Below are positions 36,554 through 46,739 of a DNA stretch of 64,000 nt, in pieces (positions within the stretch are counted from its first letter, which is position 1; each line of letters opens with the position of its first letter). Under the pieces are notes generated by a model that saw only the letters and a list, made by a program, of their open reading frames with translations, was not told the DNA's origin and searched no databases. The stretch comes from Microbacterium sp. C5A9 (lineage in GTDB: Bacteria; Actinomycetota; Actinomycetes; Actinomycetales; Microbacteriaceae), in NCBI RefSeq assembly GCF_022627955.1, contig NZ_JABXGD010000010.1:1-64000 (forward strand). Direction: 5' to 3'. The translations under genes and the position numbers were made by a program.

Positions 36554-37200
36554 CAGACGAGTCCCTTCGTGTCGTTCTCGAGGGCCGCATTGTGGCGCTG
36601 CAGGCGGTCGCCGATCGCGAAGACCGTCGCGATGAGGGCGATCACGAACGCGGCGAGGATGAAGGTGAACGGCTCGACGGTGATCACGGCGTTGTCGACG
36701 GCGTTGTCGGTCACCGCGGCGACGGTGGCGTTGGCGAGCATGTTGTCGAAGAAGCGCACGACCGAGAAGCCCACGAGCCCCGTGATCCCCGCGGTGGCGA
36801 CCAGGGCGGTGTGGCCGCGGCTGAAGATGCGACCGCGCACGATGCTGCGCGCGAGCAGGATGAGGCATCCGATCACGACGACGATCGTGATGATCTGCGC
36901 GACCTGGCCGAGGATGCCGGGCACGGCGGCGGTCGCCGGCAGCTGCGGCGCGGTGATCGTGGCGCTGTCGAGGCCGACGGGGATGCTGCCGCCGGTGCTG
37001 AGCGGCAGATCGACCGGCTCACGGTCGCCCGCGAACTCCACGAGCACCGGCACGTTCACACCGCCGGCCAGTTCGATGATCCGGATGATCGAGAACACCG
37101 TGATGTACGCGGCGATCACGAATCCCGAGATGCAGAACCCGGTCAGGGCTCCGATGTCGCCGCGGCTGAGGGCGCGGTCCTTGTCCGTCGAGGTCATCAT
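36553..37200 (-). CDS. DUF2975-type membrane protein, paralogue of the next gene
   Basis: A 215-aa membrane protein with four likely membrane segments (FCISGFVIAAYITVFSIIRI, TIVVVIGCLILLARSIV, ALVATAGITGLVGFSVV, FILAAFVIALIATVFAIG) and the shared tail QRHNAALENDTKGLV. An AAGGAG site precedes tandem ATGs at 37200 and 37197. It is the first gene of the DUF2975-DUF2975-XRE operon. Confidence 0.8.
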   Translation of the reverse strand: MMTSTDKDRALSRGDIGALTGFCISGFVIAAYITVFSIIRIIELAGGVNVPVLVEFAGDREPVDLPLSTGGSIPVGLDSATITAPQLPATAAVPGILGQVAQIITIVVVIGCLILLARSIVRGRIFSRGHTALVATAGITGLVGFSVVRFFDNMLANATVAAVTDNAVDNAVITVEPFTFILAAFVIALIATVFAIGDRLQRHNAALENDTKGLV

Positions 37201-37207
37201 CCACTCC

Positions 37208-37268
37208 TTATCGATCTTCGATATTACCGATAGTCGTTAACATAACGAGAATCGATAACAGTCGTCAA
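37208..37268 (-). promoter_or_regulatory. Promoter and operator region of the DUF2975/XRE operon
   Basis: On the minus strand a -35 TTGACG (37263-37268), a 17-bp spacer and -10 TTATGT (37240-37245) precede the first gene. The region is AT-rich in a GC-rich chromosome and holds several TATCG-type repeats (ATCGATAAC, CGATATTACCGATAG, CGTTAACATAACG). These are candidate binding sites for the XRE protein of this operon. Confidence 0.65.
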
Positions 37269-37430
37269 GACCCCTGCCGGATCGGTCGCCGAGATCGCCG
37301 CATGACGCGGCGCTATGCCGACGGCGAACACGGGCATACGTCATCCGCACGGTGGTTACTCTCGATGTACAGGCGCGGAGACCGTCGCAGGACTCAGCGC
37401 TTCGCCCCAGTGCGAATAAGGAGTCACAGC

Positions 37431-39956
<2,526 letters not shown>

Positions 39957-39985
39957 TCACCGACACAGCGGACAATCCCTGAGAC

Positions 39986-40019
39986 AGAAGGGGCGGATGC
40001 GAGAGCATCCGCCCCTTCT
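39986..40019 (+). terminator. Terminator after clpC
   Basis: A 15-bp stem (AGAAGGGGCGGATGC / GCATCCGCCCCTTCT) with a GAGA loop lies 30 bases after the clpC stop. Confidence 0.88.
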
Positions 40020-40093
40020 GCGTGCGTGCGGGACATCGGGGATGCGGCGTCGATTCAGGCTCCGCGGAGGTGGCCGGTTCTAGGCTGGATGCC

Positions 40094-40597
40094 GTGAGCG
40101 AGTACATCGTCCGTCCGGCGCGCAGCGCCGACATCGTCGGCATCCGCGCCCTCCTGCAGCCGATGGTCGAACAGCGCATCCTGCTCGGCAAAGACCTGGC
40201 GGTGCTCTACGGCGCCGTGCAGGAGTTCGTCGTGGCCGAGGCCGGCGGGCAGCTGATCGGGTGCGGGGCGCTGCACGTGTTCTGGGAGGACCTCGGCGAG
40301 GTGCGCACCCTGATGGTGCGCGATGACTGGCTGCACCACGGTGTGGGCGGCGCGATCGTCGGCCACCTCGAGCAGAACGCCCGGGTCCTCGGGCTGAGCC
40401 GCCTCTTCTGCCTGACGTTCGAGGTCGACTTCTTCGGCCGGCGCGGGTACACCCCCATCGGCGAGCAGGTCGTCGACCCCGACGTGTACTCGCAGCTGCT
40501 GCGCAGCGGCGACGCCGGAGTCGAGGAGTTCCTCGACCTCGCGCATGTGAAGCCGAACACCCTGGGGAACACCAGGATGATCAAGAGCCTCAACTAA
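40094..40597 (+). CDS. argA: Amino-acid N-acetyltransferase (actinobacterial NAGS, GNAT type)
   Basis: A 167-aa GNAT acetyltransferase resembling the short N-acetylglutamate synthases of actinobacteria (such as mycobacterial ArgA). Motifs: EFVVAEAGGQLIGCGALHVF, LGEVRTLMVRDDWLHHGVGG (acetyl-CoA loop), LTFEVDFFGRRGYTPIGEQV. It would make N-acetylglutamate for arginine synthesis. The frame is open to 40022, but GTG 40094 (MSEYIVRPARSAD) follows a TAGGCT -10 box (40081-40086) by seven bases, so the transcript is probably leaderless. Confidence 0.87.
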   Translation: MSEYIVRPARSADIVGIRALLQPMVEQRILLGKDLAVLYGAVQEFVVAEAGGQLIGCGALHVFWEDLGEVRTLMVRDDWLHHGVGGAIVGHLEQNARVLGLSRLFCLTFEVDFFGRRGYTPIGEQVVDPDVYSQLLRSGDAGVEEFLDLAHVKPNTLGNTRMIKSLN

Positions 40598-40606
40598 CCT
40601 GGATAC

Positions 40607-41290
40607 ATGCCCCGTCAGTCTGCTGCCGTCTATCGTCGCCGGCGACTGGTGACCCTGGTCGCGCTGATCGTGGTTCTCGCGGTGGTCGGCGTCTCGGTGT
40701 GGCTCGTGATCGCGCGGCCGTGGGCCGCGGCGACCGAGGCGTCGCCGGTGCCGACCTCGTCGTCGACGCCGGATCCTGCGCCGACACCTGCGCAGAGCGA
40801 GCCGCTCACCCCGACGCCCGAGCAGACGCAGGCGGGCGAGACCCCGACCGACGGCCCGAGCGTCGAGGAGTCGCCCGGTATCGTCGCATGCCAGGTCGGC
40901 GACATCGAGGTCACGGCGATCACGGATGCCGAGTCCTACCCCGCGGGGGTGCTGCCGAACCTGTCGATCTCGCTCACGAACCGCGGATCCGCGGACTGCA
41001 CGATCGACGTCGGATCGACCACCCAGCGGTTCACGGTCTCGAGCGGTGACGACGTGTGGTGGCGATCGAGCGACTGCCAGGAGAACCCGAGCAGCATGAT
41101 CGCGACCCTCGCCGCCGGGGCGACCGTCACGAGCAAGGTCCCGGTCGTGTGGGACCGCACCCGGTCGAGCGTCGACACCTGCGCGCAGGAGAACCGTCCG
41201 CGTGCTCCCGGCGGCGGATCGTCGTATCACGTGTCGGTCGAGATCGGCGGCTTCCCCGCGGCGACCACCGCGCAGATCCTGCTGTACTGA
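40607..41290 (+). CDS. Membrane-anchored, Pro/Thr-rich secreted protein
   Basis: A 227-aa protein with one N-terminal membrane anchor (LVTLVALIVVLAVVGVSVWL). A Pro/Thr/Ser-rich linker (about 42-90) leads into an extracytoplasmic beta-type domain (VTAITDAESYPAGVLPNLSI) with four Cys, in ADCTI, SSDCQENP, DTCAQEN and the first one in VACQVGD. It resembles DUF4232-like outer domains but I cannot assign a family. The TAACCT box (40595-40600) six bases before the ATG suggests a leaderless mRNA separate from argA. Confidence 0.78.
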   Translation: MPRQSAAVYRRRRLVTLVALIVVLAVVGVSVWLVIARPWAAATEASPVPTSSSTPDPAPTPAQSEPLTPTPEQTQAGETPTDGPSVEESPGIVACQVGDIEVTAITDAESYPAGVLPNLSISLTNRGSADCTIDVGSTTQRFTVSSGDDVWWRSSDCQENPSSMIATLAAGATVTSKVPVVWDRTRSSVDTCAQENRPRAPGGGSSYHVSVEIGGFPAATTAQILLY

Positions 41291-41326
41291 CCGGGCCCGC
41301 GTCGGCGCGCCCGCGCCCGACCGGTG

Positions 41327-41355
41327 CTGACACCACCCCTTCTTTGGGATACCAT
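41327..41355 (+). promoter_or_regulatory. Strong promoter of the candidate small RNA
   Basis: A -35 CTGACA (41327-41332), a spacer of exactly 17 bp and a -10 TACCAT (41350-41355). No start codon with a ribosome site follows closely; transcription would begin near 41362. Confidence 0.7.
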
Positions 41356-41361
41356 AGAGAT

Positions 41362-41507
41362 GGTTCTCTTGAACTCTGCGGCGCATGCCATCCCCAGTGG
41401 CGTCGACTCATAGCGTCCCCAGCGCTTCGACATGCCGCTCGAGAGCCCCGCGGGCCCTTTCGACTGCTCCCATCCCCAATGGACACTCGAGAGGGCCCCA
41501 CTCTTTT
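41362..41507 (+). ncRNA. Candidate small RNA with three C-rich hairpin loops (6C-like)
   Basis: A promoter at 41327-41355 and a terminator at 41451-41507 bound about 145 nt without a convincing ORF. Three hairpins expose nearly the same loop: GCCA-TCCCCAG-TGGC (41387-41401), AGCG-TCCCCAG-CGCT (41412-41426) and CCA-TCCCCAA-TGG (41470-41482), the last inside the terminator hairpin. C-rich loops can pair with G-rich ribosome sites, as proposed for the actinobacterial 6C RNA, whose loops carry six or more C. Here there are four, so this is a 6C variant or an unrelated RNA. Length and ends are inferred. Confidence 0.55.
41451..41507 (+). terminator. Rho-independent terminator of the candidate small RNA
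   Basis: GGGCCCTTTCGA (around 41453-41464) pairs with TCGAGAGGGCCC (around 41487-41498) with one wobble pair. The sequence then runs CACTCTTTT. The loop holds the third TCCCCA hairpin. Confidence 0.65.
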
Positions 41508-41549
41508 CCGCGACGGCGCTTCCGGCCCGGGAGAGCTGTGATGCCCGCA

Positions 41550-41559
41550 CCGTGAATAA
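41550..41559 (-). promoter_or_regulatory. TTATTCACGG motif, copy 1
   Basis: The reverse complement of TTATTCACGG overlaps the putative -10 of the SseB-like gene. Exact copies occur before the cyd regulator (43406) and before cydA (44133). It is a candidate shared operator. Confidence 0.5.
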
Positions 41560-41568
41560 GCTGGAGTC

Positions 41569-41979
41569 ATGGCATCGAAGAAGGCGAAGTCCGGCAAGAA
41601 CAAGCCCGCACCCGAGGACTTCCGGTCGGATGCTCTCGCGCAGGCCCTCGAGAAGCAGGACATCGCTGCGGTCGCTCTGGCGCTGCGTCACGGCACCACC
41701 GTCGTGCCGCTGATCAAGCCCGGCGCGCGCGACAACCCGCTCGACAGCGGCGAGGTGTGGACGTACCGCGACCCGAACTCCGGCGACCTCGCGCTGCTGC
41801 TGTTCAGCGATGCGAAGAACAAGCCCGAGAACCTGCCCCCGGGCGTCGGCATCTACACCGCGGAATGGCTGCGGAAGTTCCTGGCCACGCACCCGATCAC
41901 GACCGTGTTCCTCGACATCGCGGGGCCGCACCCCATGCAGGCCTCGCCCGAGGAGATCCTCAAGGCGCTCGACGCCTGA
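41569..41979 (+). CDS. SseB-like protein
   Basis: A 136-aa soluble protein with a Lys-rich N-terminus and an SseB N-terminal-type domain (VALALRHGTTVVPLIKPGAR, YTAEWLRKFLATHPITTVFL, DIAGPHPMQASPEEIL). Actinobacterial relatives are often mislabelled dehydrogenase; function is unknown. A TAAGCT box (41557-41562) lies six bases before the ATG, so it may have its own leaderless mRNA separate from the upstream small RNA. The 10-mer CCGTGAATAA at 41550-41559 matches, in reverse, the motif before the cyd regulator and cydA. Confidence 0.78.
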   Translation: MASKKAKSGKNKPAPEDFRSDALAQALEKQDIAAVALALRHGTTVVPLIKPGARDNPLDSGEVWTYRDPNSGDLALLLFSDAKNKPENLPPGVGIYTAEWLRKFLATHPITTVFLDIAGPHPMQASPEEILKALDA

Positions 41980-41991
41980 CCCGCCCGCTGC

Positions 41992-43359
41992 TCAGAAGGG
42001 CGGGATGTCGCGTTCGGGTCGTCGCGACGTGTTGCGGGCGCGGACGTCGTTCAGCGCCGCGCGCAGCGTCTTGGATCGATCGTCGACGACCTGCTCGTAG
42101 CCGAGGCGCGAGGCCTCGGATCGGCGCTGCGCCGACTGCGTCACGGGGCGGATCTCTCCGGCCAGGCTGAGCTCGCCGACTGCGGCGACGGTGCGCGGAA
42201 CCCGGATCTGCTGGATGGAGCCGGCGACGGCGACCGCGATCGCCAGATCGGCCGCAGGCTCGGTGAAGCGCACGCCGCCGACCGTCGACACGTACACGTC
42301 GAGGTTGCTCGTCTTGATGCCCGCGCGTCGTTCGAGGATCGCGAGCACCATGGCCACGCGTGACGCGTCGAGTCCGTGCACGACGCGGCGCGGGTTCGGT
42401 GCGGCGGTGTCGATCGTGAGCGCCTGCACCTCGACGGGCAGAGCGCGCCGGCCCTCGAGCGAGATGGCGACGCAGGTGCCTGGCTCGGTCTCGCCCTGCG
42501 AGAGGAAGAGGCCCGAGGGATCGGGCACCTCGGCGATGCCGTCGCCGGTCATCTCGAAGCATCCGACCTCGTCTGTCGGCCCGAAGCGGTTCTTGAGCGC
42601 GCGGATGAAGCGCAGCGAGGTCTGCCGGTCGCCCTCGAAGTGGCAGACCACGTCGACCAGGTGCTCGAGCACGCGCGGCCCCGCGACCTGACCGTCTTTG
42701 GTCACATGGCCGACGATGATGATCGGCAGCCCGCGGTCCTTCGCGACCCGGATCAGCGTGGCCGCGACCTCGCGCACCTGGCTCGGCTGACCGGCCGCGC
42801 CGTCGATGAGCGACGACGAGACGGTCTGCACCGAGTCGACGATGACGAGCTGAGGCTGCACCGCGTCGATGTGGCCGAGGATCGTCGCGAGGTCGGTCTC
42901 GCTCGCGAGGTAGAGCTCGTCGTGCAGCGCCCCGGTGCGCTCGGCGCGCAGACGCACCTGCCCGGGGGATTCCTCGGCGCTCGCATAGAGCACGCGTCGG
43001 CCGCCTCGCGCGGCCTGCGCCGCCACCTCGAGCAGCAGCGTCGACTTGCCGACGCCCGGCTCGCCGCTGAGCAGGATCGCGGCGCCGGGCACGATGCCGC
43101 CGCCGAGCACCCGGTCGAACTCGCCGACCCCGCTCGTGCGCCGAGGCGCGTCGCGCGTGGTGATCTGCGTGATCGGCCGCGCGGCACGGTCGGCCGTCGG
43201 CGCGAGGGCGGTGACGCGGCTCAGGATGCCGGTCTGCGCGCTCTGCTCCTGCACGGTTCCCCACTGCTGGCATTCACCGCACCGACCCACCCACTTGGCG
43301 GTCGTCCATCCGCATTCCGTGCAGACATAGGCAGGGGGAGCGGGTTTGCGGGTGGCCAT
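41992..43359 (-). CDS. radA: DNA repair protein RadA
   Basis: A 455-aa RecA-like helicase/branch-migration protein. It has an N-terminal C4 zinc finger (CTEC at 13-16, CGEC at 27-30), Walker A GEPGVGKS (99-106), the RadA-specific KNRFG motif, and a C-terminal Lon-protease-like domain (VSTVGGVRFTEPAADLAIAV). It processes recombination intermediates in DNA repair. Often followed in actinobacteria by disA, which is not present here. Full length and intact. Confidence 0.96.
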   Translation of the reverse strand: MATRKPAPPAYVCTECGWTTAKWVGRCGECQQWGTVQEQSAQTGILSRVTALAPTADRAARPITQITTRDAPRRTSGVGEFDRVLGGGIVPGAAILLSGEPGVGKSTLLLEVAAQAARGGRRVLYASAEESPGQVRLRAERTGALHDELYLASETDLATILGHIDAVQPQLVIVDSVQTVSSSLIDGAAGQPSQVREVAATLIRVAKDRGLPIIIVGHVTKDGQVAGPRVLEHLVDVVCHFEGDRQTSLRFIRALKNRFGPTDEVGCFEMTGDGIAEVPDPSGLFLSQGETEPGTCVAISLEGRRALPVEVQALTIDTAAPNPRRVVHGLDASRVAMVLAILERRAGIKTSNLDVYVSTVGGVRFTEPAADLAIAVAVAGSIQQIRVPRTVAAVGELSLAGEIRPVTQSAQRRSEASRLGYEQVVDDRSKTLRAALNDVRARNTSRRPERDIPPF

Positions 43360-43405
43360 GCAGCCAGGCTATCGCCGGTATCCGACATCCCTATTGCGTG
43401 GCGCA

Positions 43406-43415
43406 TTATTCACGG
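43406..43415 (+). promoter_or_regulatory. TTATTCACGG motif, copy 2
   Basis: Lies 45 bases upstream of the start of the cyd-linked HTH regulator, in the radA/regulator divergent region. Likely an autoregulatory site. Confidence 0.5.
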
Positions 43416-43459
43416 CCGAACCCCTCCCGTCGGCGGTGGCACAACGGGATACTGGGTTC

Positions 43460-44119
43460 ATGGCCAACGGCGGGCCCGTCTGCGGGCCGATCTCGAGCTT
43501 CTCGCGCGTGCGGATACTGCACGCGCTGTTCGAGGGCGGCGCCGGACAGGCCGGCAGCGGACAGCCGCGTTCCGAGCGCACGATCGGCGAGCTGTGCGAG
43601 GCCACCGGGCTCCACCCCAACACGGTGCGCGAGCACCTGCAGCGCCTGATCGAGGGCGGCTACGTCATCCAGGCCAGCGAGCACCGCACCACCCGCGGGC
43701 GGCCGCGCACCCTGTACAGCGCCGCGACCGGAACCAGCGACGCCTCCAGCCCCATCGCTCGCGACAAGGCCAAGGCCGCCGCCGAGCGCGGCGATCTCCT
43801 GCGCCGCGTGCTTCCCGCATCCGCATCCGCTCTGGGCCGCGACGCGACCTACCAGCTGGACGCCCTGATCGAACACTTGGAGGAGAGCGGCTTCGAGCCC
43901 GTCGTCGATGACGAGCAGCTCACCGTCGATCTCAGCCCGTGCCCGCATGCCGCGGGTCGCGCCGAAGACCGTCCGATGCTGTGCTCCGTGCACCTCGGTC
44001 TCATGCAGGGGGTGCTCACCGAAGCCGGTGGGCCGCTCGCTGCCGAGGCCGTGCGCGCCTCCGCCCTCCCGGCGGACTGCGTTGTACAGCTGCGCCTGAC
44101 GGAGATGACCGCCGCCTAG
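43460..44119 (+). CDS. HTH regulator with Cys-containing sensor domain, cyd-linked
   Basis: A 219-aa transcription factor. The N-terminal winged helix (LCEATGLHPNTVREHLQRLI, GGYVIQASEHRTTRGRPRTL) resembles ArsR/SufR-type HTHs. The C-terminal part has Cys in SPCPHAAGR, MLCSVHLG and ADCVVQL, a spacing reminiscent of iron-sulfur SufR-like sensors, so it may sense oxygen, redox or metal state. The ATG 43460 follows a GATACT box by six bases (leaderless). Its position directly before cydABDC and the TTATTCACGG copies before both suggest it controls cytochrome bd. The sensor role is inference. Confidence 0.83.
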   Translation: MANGGPVCGPISSFSRVRILHALFEGGAGQAGSGQPRSERTIGELCEATGLHPNTVREHLQRLIEGGYVIQASEHRTTRGRPRTLYSAATGTSDASSPIARDKAKAAAERGDLLRRVLPASASALGRDATYQLDALIEHLEESGFEPVVDDEQLTVDLSPCPHAAGRAEDRPMLCSVHLGLMQGVLTEAGGPLAAEAVRASALPADCVVQLRLTEMTAA

Positions 44120-44132
44120 GCGAGCATCTGAC

Positions 44133-44142
44133 TTATTCACGG
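44133..44142 (+). promoter_or_regulatory. TTATTCACGG motif, copy 3, cydA promoter region
   Basis: Lies about 35 bases upstream of a possible -10 box TAGCGT and 87 bases before the cydA ATG, consistent with an operator near -45. Same 10-mer as at 43406 and, reversed, 41550. Confidence 0.5.
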
Positions 44143-44228
44143 TCTGCGGCCCCACGGGGGCGGCGGGCCCGTCGCTAGCGTGGCGCGTGGCGCACAGAAG
44201 TACCAGGGCACGGAAGAAGGAGTGGCTC

Positions 44229-45644
44229 ATGGAATGGCTCGACCCGCTGGTCCTGTCTCGATGGCAGTTCGGTCTGACGACCGTCTACCACTACCTGTTC
44301 GTGCCGCTCACGATCGGCATGGCGCTGGTCGCCGCGATCTTCCAGACCGCGTGGGTGCGCACCGGCAAGGTGCAGTACCTGCACCTCACGCGGTTCTTCG
44401 GCAAGATCTTCCTCATCAACTTCGCCATGGGCGTCGTGACGGGCATCGTGCAGGAGTTCCAGTTCGGCATGAACTGGTCGGACTACTCGCGCTTCGTCGG
44501 CGACGTCTTCGGCGCCCCGCTCGCCTTCGAGGGACTGCTCGCGTTCTTCTTCGAGGCGACGTTCATCGGTCTGTGGATCTTCGGCTGGGACAAGCTCCCG
44601 CAGAAGCTGCACCTCGCCACGATCTGGTGCGTCTCGATCGGCAGCATCCTGTCGGCGTACTTCATCATCGCCGCGAACGCCTTCATGCAGAACCCGGTCG
44701 GATACGTCTTCAACCCCGAGACCAACCGCGCCGAGCTCACCGACTTCTGGGCGCTGCTGACGAACCCGGTCGCGCTCGCGGCCTTCCCGCACACGATCTT
44801 CGGCGCGCTGATGTTCGCCGCGGGTGTCGTGATCTCGGTGTCGGCCTGGCACCTCGCCCGCGGCCAGCACTTCGACACCATGCGCATCTCGCTGAAGTTC
44901 GGCCTGTGGGCGATGATCGTCTCGACCGCCGGCGTCGTGCTCACGGGTGACCAGCTGGGCCTGGCGATGTACGCCGCCCAGCCCATGAAGATGGCGGCCG
45001 CCGAGGCCACCTTCAACACGGTCTGCGGCGCGGACGCCTCCTTCAGCATCTTCACCCTCGGCACGCCGGACGGCAGCTCCGAGCTGTTCTCGATCCGCGT
45101 GCCCTACCTGCTGTCGCTGCTGTCGACGCACACGTTCGACGCCTGCGTGCACGGCATCAACGACCTGAACGCCGAATACGCCACGACCTTCGCCGACACC
45201 GGCCTCACCGAGTTCGCCCCGATCCTGTGGGTCACGTACTGGGCGTTCCGCTGGATGATCGGCCTCGGCATGGCCGCAGCCCTCGTGGCTGTCGTGGGAC
45301 TCTGGGTCACCCGCAAGGGCGCCAAGAACCCGCCGGCTCCGTGGATGTGGAAGCTCGCGATCTGGTCGTTCCCGCTGGCGCTCGTCGCCAACATCATGGG
45401 CTGGGTCTTCACCGAGATGGGCAGACAGCCCTGGATCGTCTTCGGGCTCATGACCACGCAGGACGGCGTCTCACCGGGGGTGAGCGGCGTCGAGGTGCTC
45501 ATCTCGCTGATCGCCTTCACCGCGATCTACGCCGCCCTCGCCGTGGTCGAGATCCGCCTGATCATCAGGGCCGCCCAGAAGGGCCCCGACACCGAAGAGC
45601 AGCCCCACGAGGAGACGGCCCAGCTGCCGTCCGTCGTGTACTGA
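44229..45644 (+). CDS. cydA: Cytochrome bd ubiquinol/menaquinol oxidase subunit I
   Basis: The 471-aa membrane subunit that binds haems b558, b595 and d and oxidises quinol. The N-terminus MEWLDPLVLSRWQFGLTTVY is followed by the conserved haem-ligand His21. The short quinol loop and the GRQPW motif (TEMGRQPWIVFGLMTT) are of the Gram-positive type. A GAAGGAG site eight bases before ATG 44229 fixes the start; the open frame to GTG 44187 would add a non-conserved extension. First gene of cydABDC. Confidence 0.96.
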   Translation: MEWLDPLVLSRWQFGLTTVYHYLFVPLTIGMALVAAIFQTAWVRTGKVQYLHLTRFFGKIFLINFAMGVVTGIVQEFQFGMNWSDYSRFVGDVFGAPLAFEGLLAFFFEATFIGLWIFGWDKLPQKLHLATIWCVSIGSILSAYFIIAANAFMQNPVGYVFNPETNRAELTDFWALLTNPVALAAFPHTIFGALMFAAGVVISVSAWHLARGQHFDTMRISLKFGLWAMIVSTAGVVLTGDQLGLAMYAAQPMKMAAAEATFNTVCGADASFSIFTLGTPDGSSELFSIRVPYLLSLLSTHTFDACVHGINDLNAEYATTFADTGLTEFAPILWVTYWAFRWMIGLGMAAALVAVVGLWVTRKGAKNPPAPWMWKLAIWSFPLALVANIMGWVFTEMGRQPWIVFGLMTTQDGVSPGVSGVEVLISLIAFTAIYAALAVVEIRLIIRAAQKGPDTEEQPHEETAQLPSVVY

Positions 45645-45658
45645 GAGAGGGAGCAGTC

Positions 45659-46681
45659 ATGGAATACATGTGGTTCTGGATCGTCGCCTTCCTCTTCGTC
45701 GGCTACTTCGTGCTCGACGGATTCGACTTCGGCGTGGGCATGTCGCTGCCGTTCCTCGGCAGGAACGACGTCTCGCGACGCCAGGTCATCAACACGATCG
45801 GTCCCATCTGGGATCTCAACGAGACCTGGGTCATCGTCGCCGGTGCGTGCCTGTTCGCGTCGTTCCCCGAGTGGTACGCGACGCTGTTCAGCGGCTTCTA
45901 CCTGCCGCTGCTGCTGATCCTGCTCGCGCTGATCCTGCGCGGGGTGTCATTCGAGTACCGCCACCAGCGGGAGTCGGAGAAGTGGAAGCGCGGCTTCGAC
46001 CGGATGATCGTGATCGGCTCCGCCGTGCCCGCGTTCCTCTGGGGCGTCGCCTTCGGCAACATCGTGCAGGGCGTCGCGATCGACGAGAACCACATCTACG
46101 TGGGCGGCTTCTTCGCGCTGCTGAACCCGTACTCGCTGCTGGTCGGCGTCACCACGCTGCTGCTGTTCTTCCTGCACGGCGTGCTGTTTGTGGCGCTCAA
46201 GACCGACGGTCAGGTGCACGAGGATGCTCGTCGCCTCGTGAAGCTCGCGGCCGTGCCGACCGTGCTCGCCGCCGCCGTCACCGTCGGGTGGACCGTCATG
46301 ATGGCCGCGGGACGCGAGGCACCGTTGCTGTACTTCGTGATCGCCTGCGGGCTGGTGGCGGCTCTGGCGCTGATCGCGGCGATCGTCGCATCGCTGCGTC
46401 GGCTCGACGGGTGGGCGTTCACGTTCGGCGCCGGCACCGTGGCATCCGCCGTGGTGATGCTGTTCGCGGCGCTGTTCCCGTACGTCATGCCGTCGACGAT
46501 CGACCCGACGTTCAGCCTCACGATCGAGAACGCGTCGAGCACGCCGTATACGCTGACGATCATGAGTTGGACCGCCCTGATCGCCCTGCCGCTCGTGCTC
46601 GCGTACCAGACGTGGACGTATTGGATCTTCCGCAAGCGCGTCACCCGCAGCTCGATCGAGGGAGCTCCGGCCCACGCGTGA
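45659..46681 (+). CDS. cydB: Cytochrome bd oxidase subunit II
   Basis: A 340-aa multi-spanning partner of CydA. It begins MEYMWFWIVAFLFVGYFVLD followed by GFDFGVGM, a conserved CydB start, and includes GPIWDLNETWVIVAGACLFA. A GGGAG site precedes the ATG, 14 bases after cydA. Confidence 0.95.
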   Translation: MEYMWFWIVAFLFVGYFVLDGFDFGVGMSLPFLGRNDVSRRQVINTIGPIWDLNETWVIVAGACLFASFPEWYATLFSGFYLPLLLILLALILRGVSFEYRHQRESEKWKRGFDRMIVIGSAVPAFLWGVAFGNIVQGVAIDENHIYVGGFFALLNPYSLLVGVTTLLLFFLHGVLFVALKTDGQVHEDARRLVKLAAVPTVLAAAVTVGWTVMMAAGREAPLLYFVIACGLVAALALIAAIVASLRRLDGWAFTFGAGTVASAVVMLFAALFPYVMPSTIDPTFSLTIENASSTPYTLTIMSWTALIALPLVLAYQTWTYWIFRKRVTRSSIEGAPAHA

Positions 46682-46739
46682 GAGTCGTCTTCTGCTCGGC
46701 TCGCCGCTCGTGCCGCTTCCCTGATCGGGGAGCGGACAC

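Noticed and set aside
37295..37340. ClgR-type operator upstream of clpC
   Set aside because: CGCT and GGCG arms occur, but with 8 rather than 5 bases between them and poor flanks, so it does not fit the known motif.
41362..41507. Firm identification as 6C RNA
   Set aside because: The loops carry four C instead of six or more, and there are three hairpins instead of two. Kept as a candidate only.
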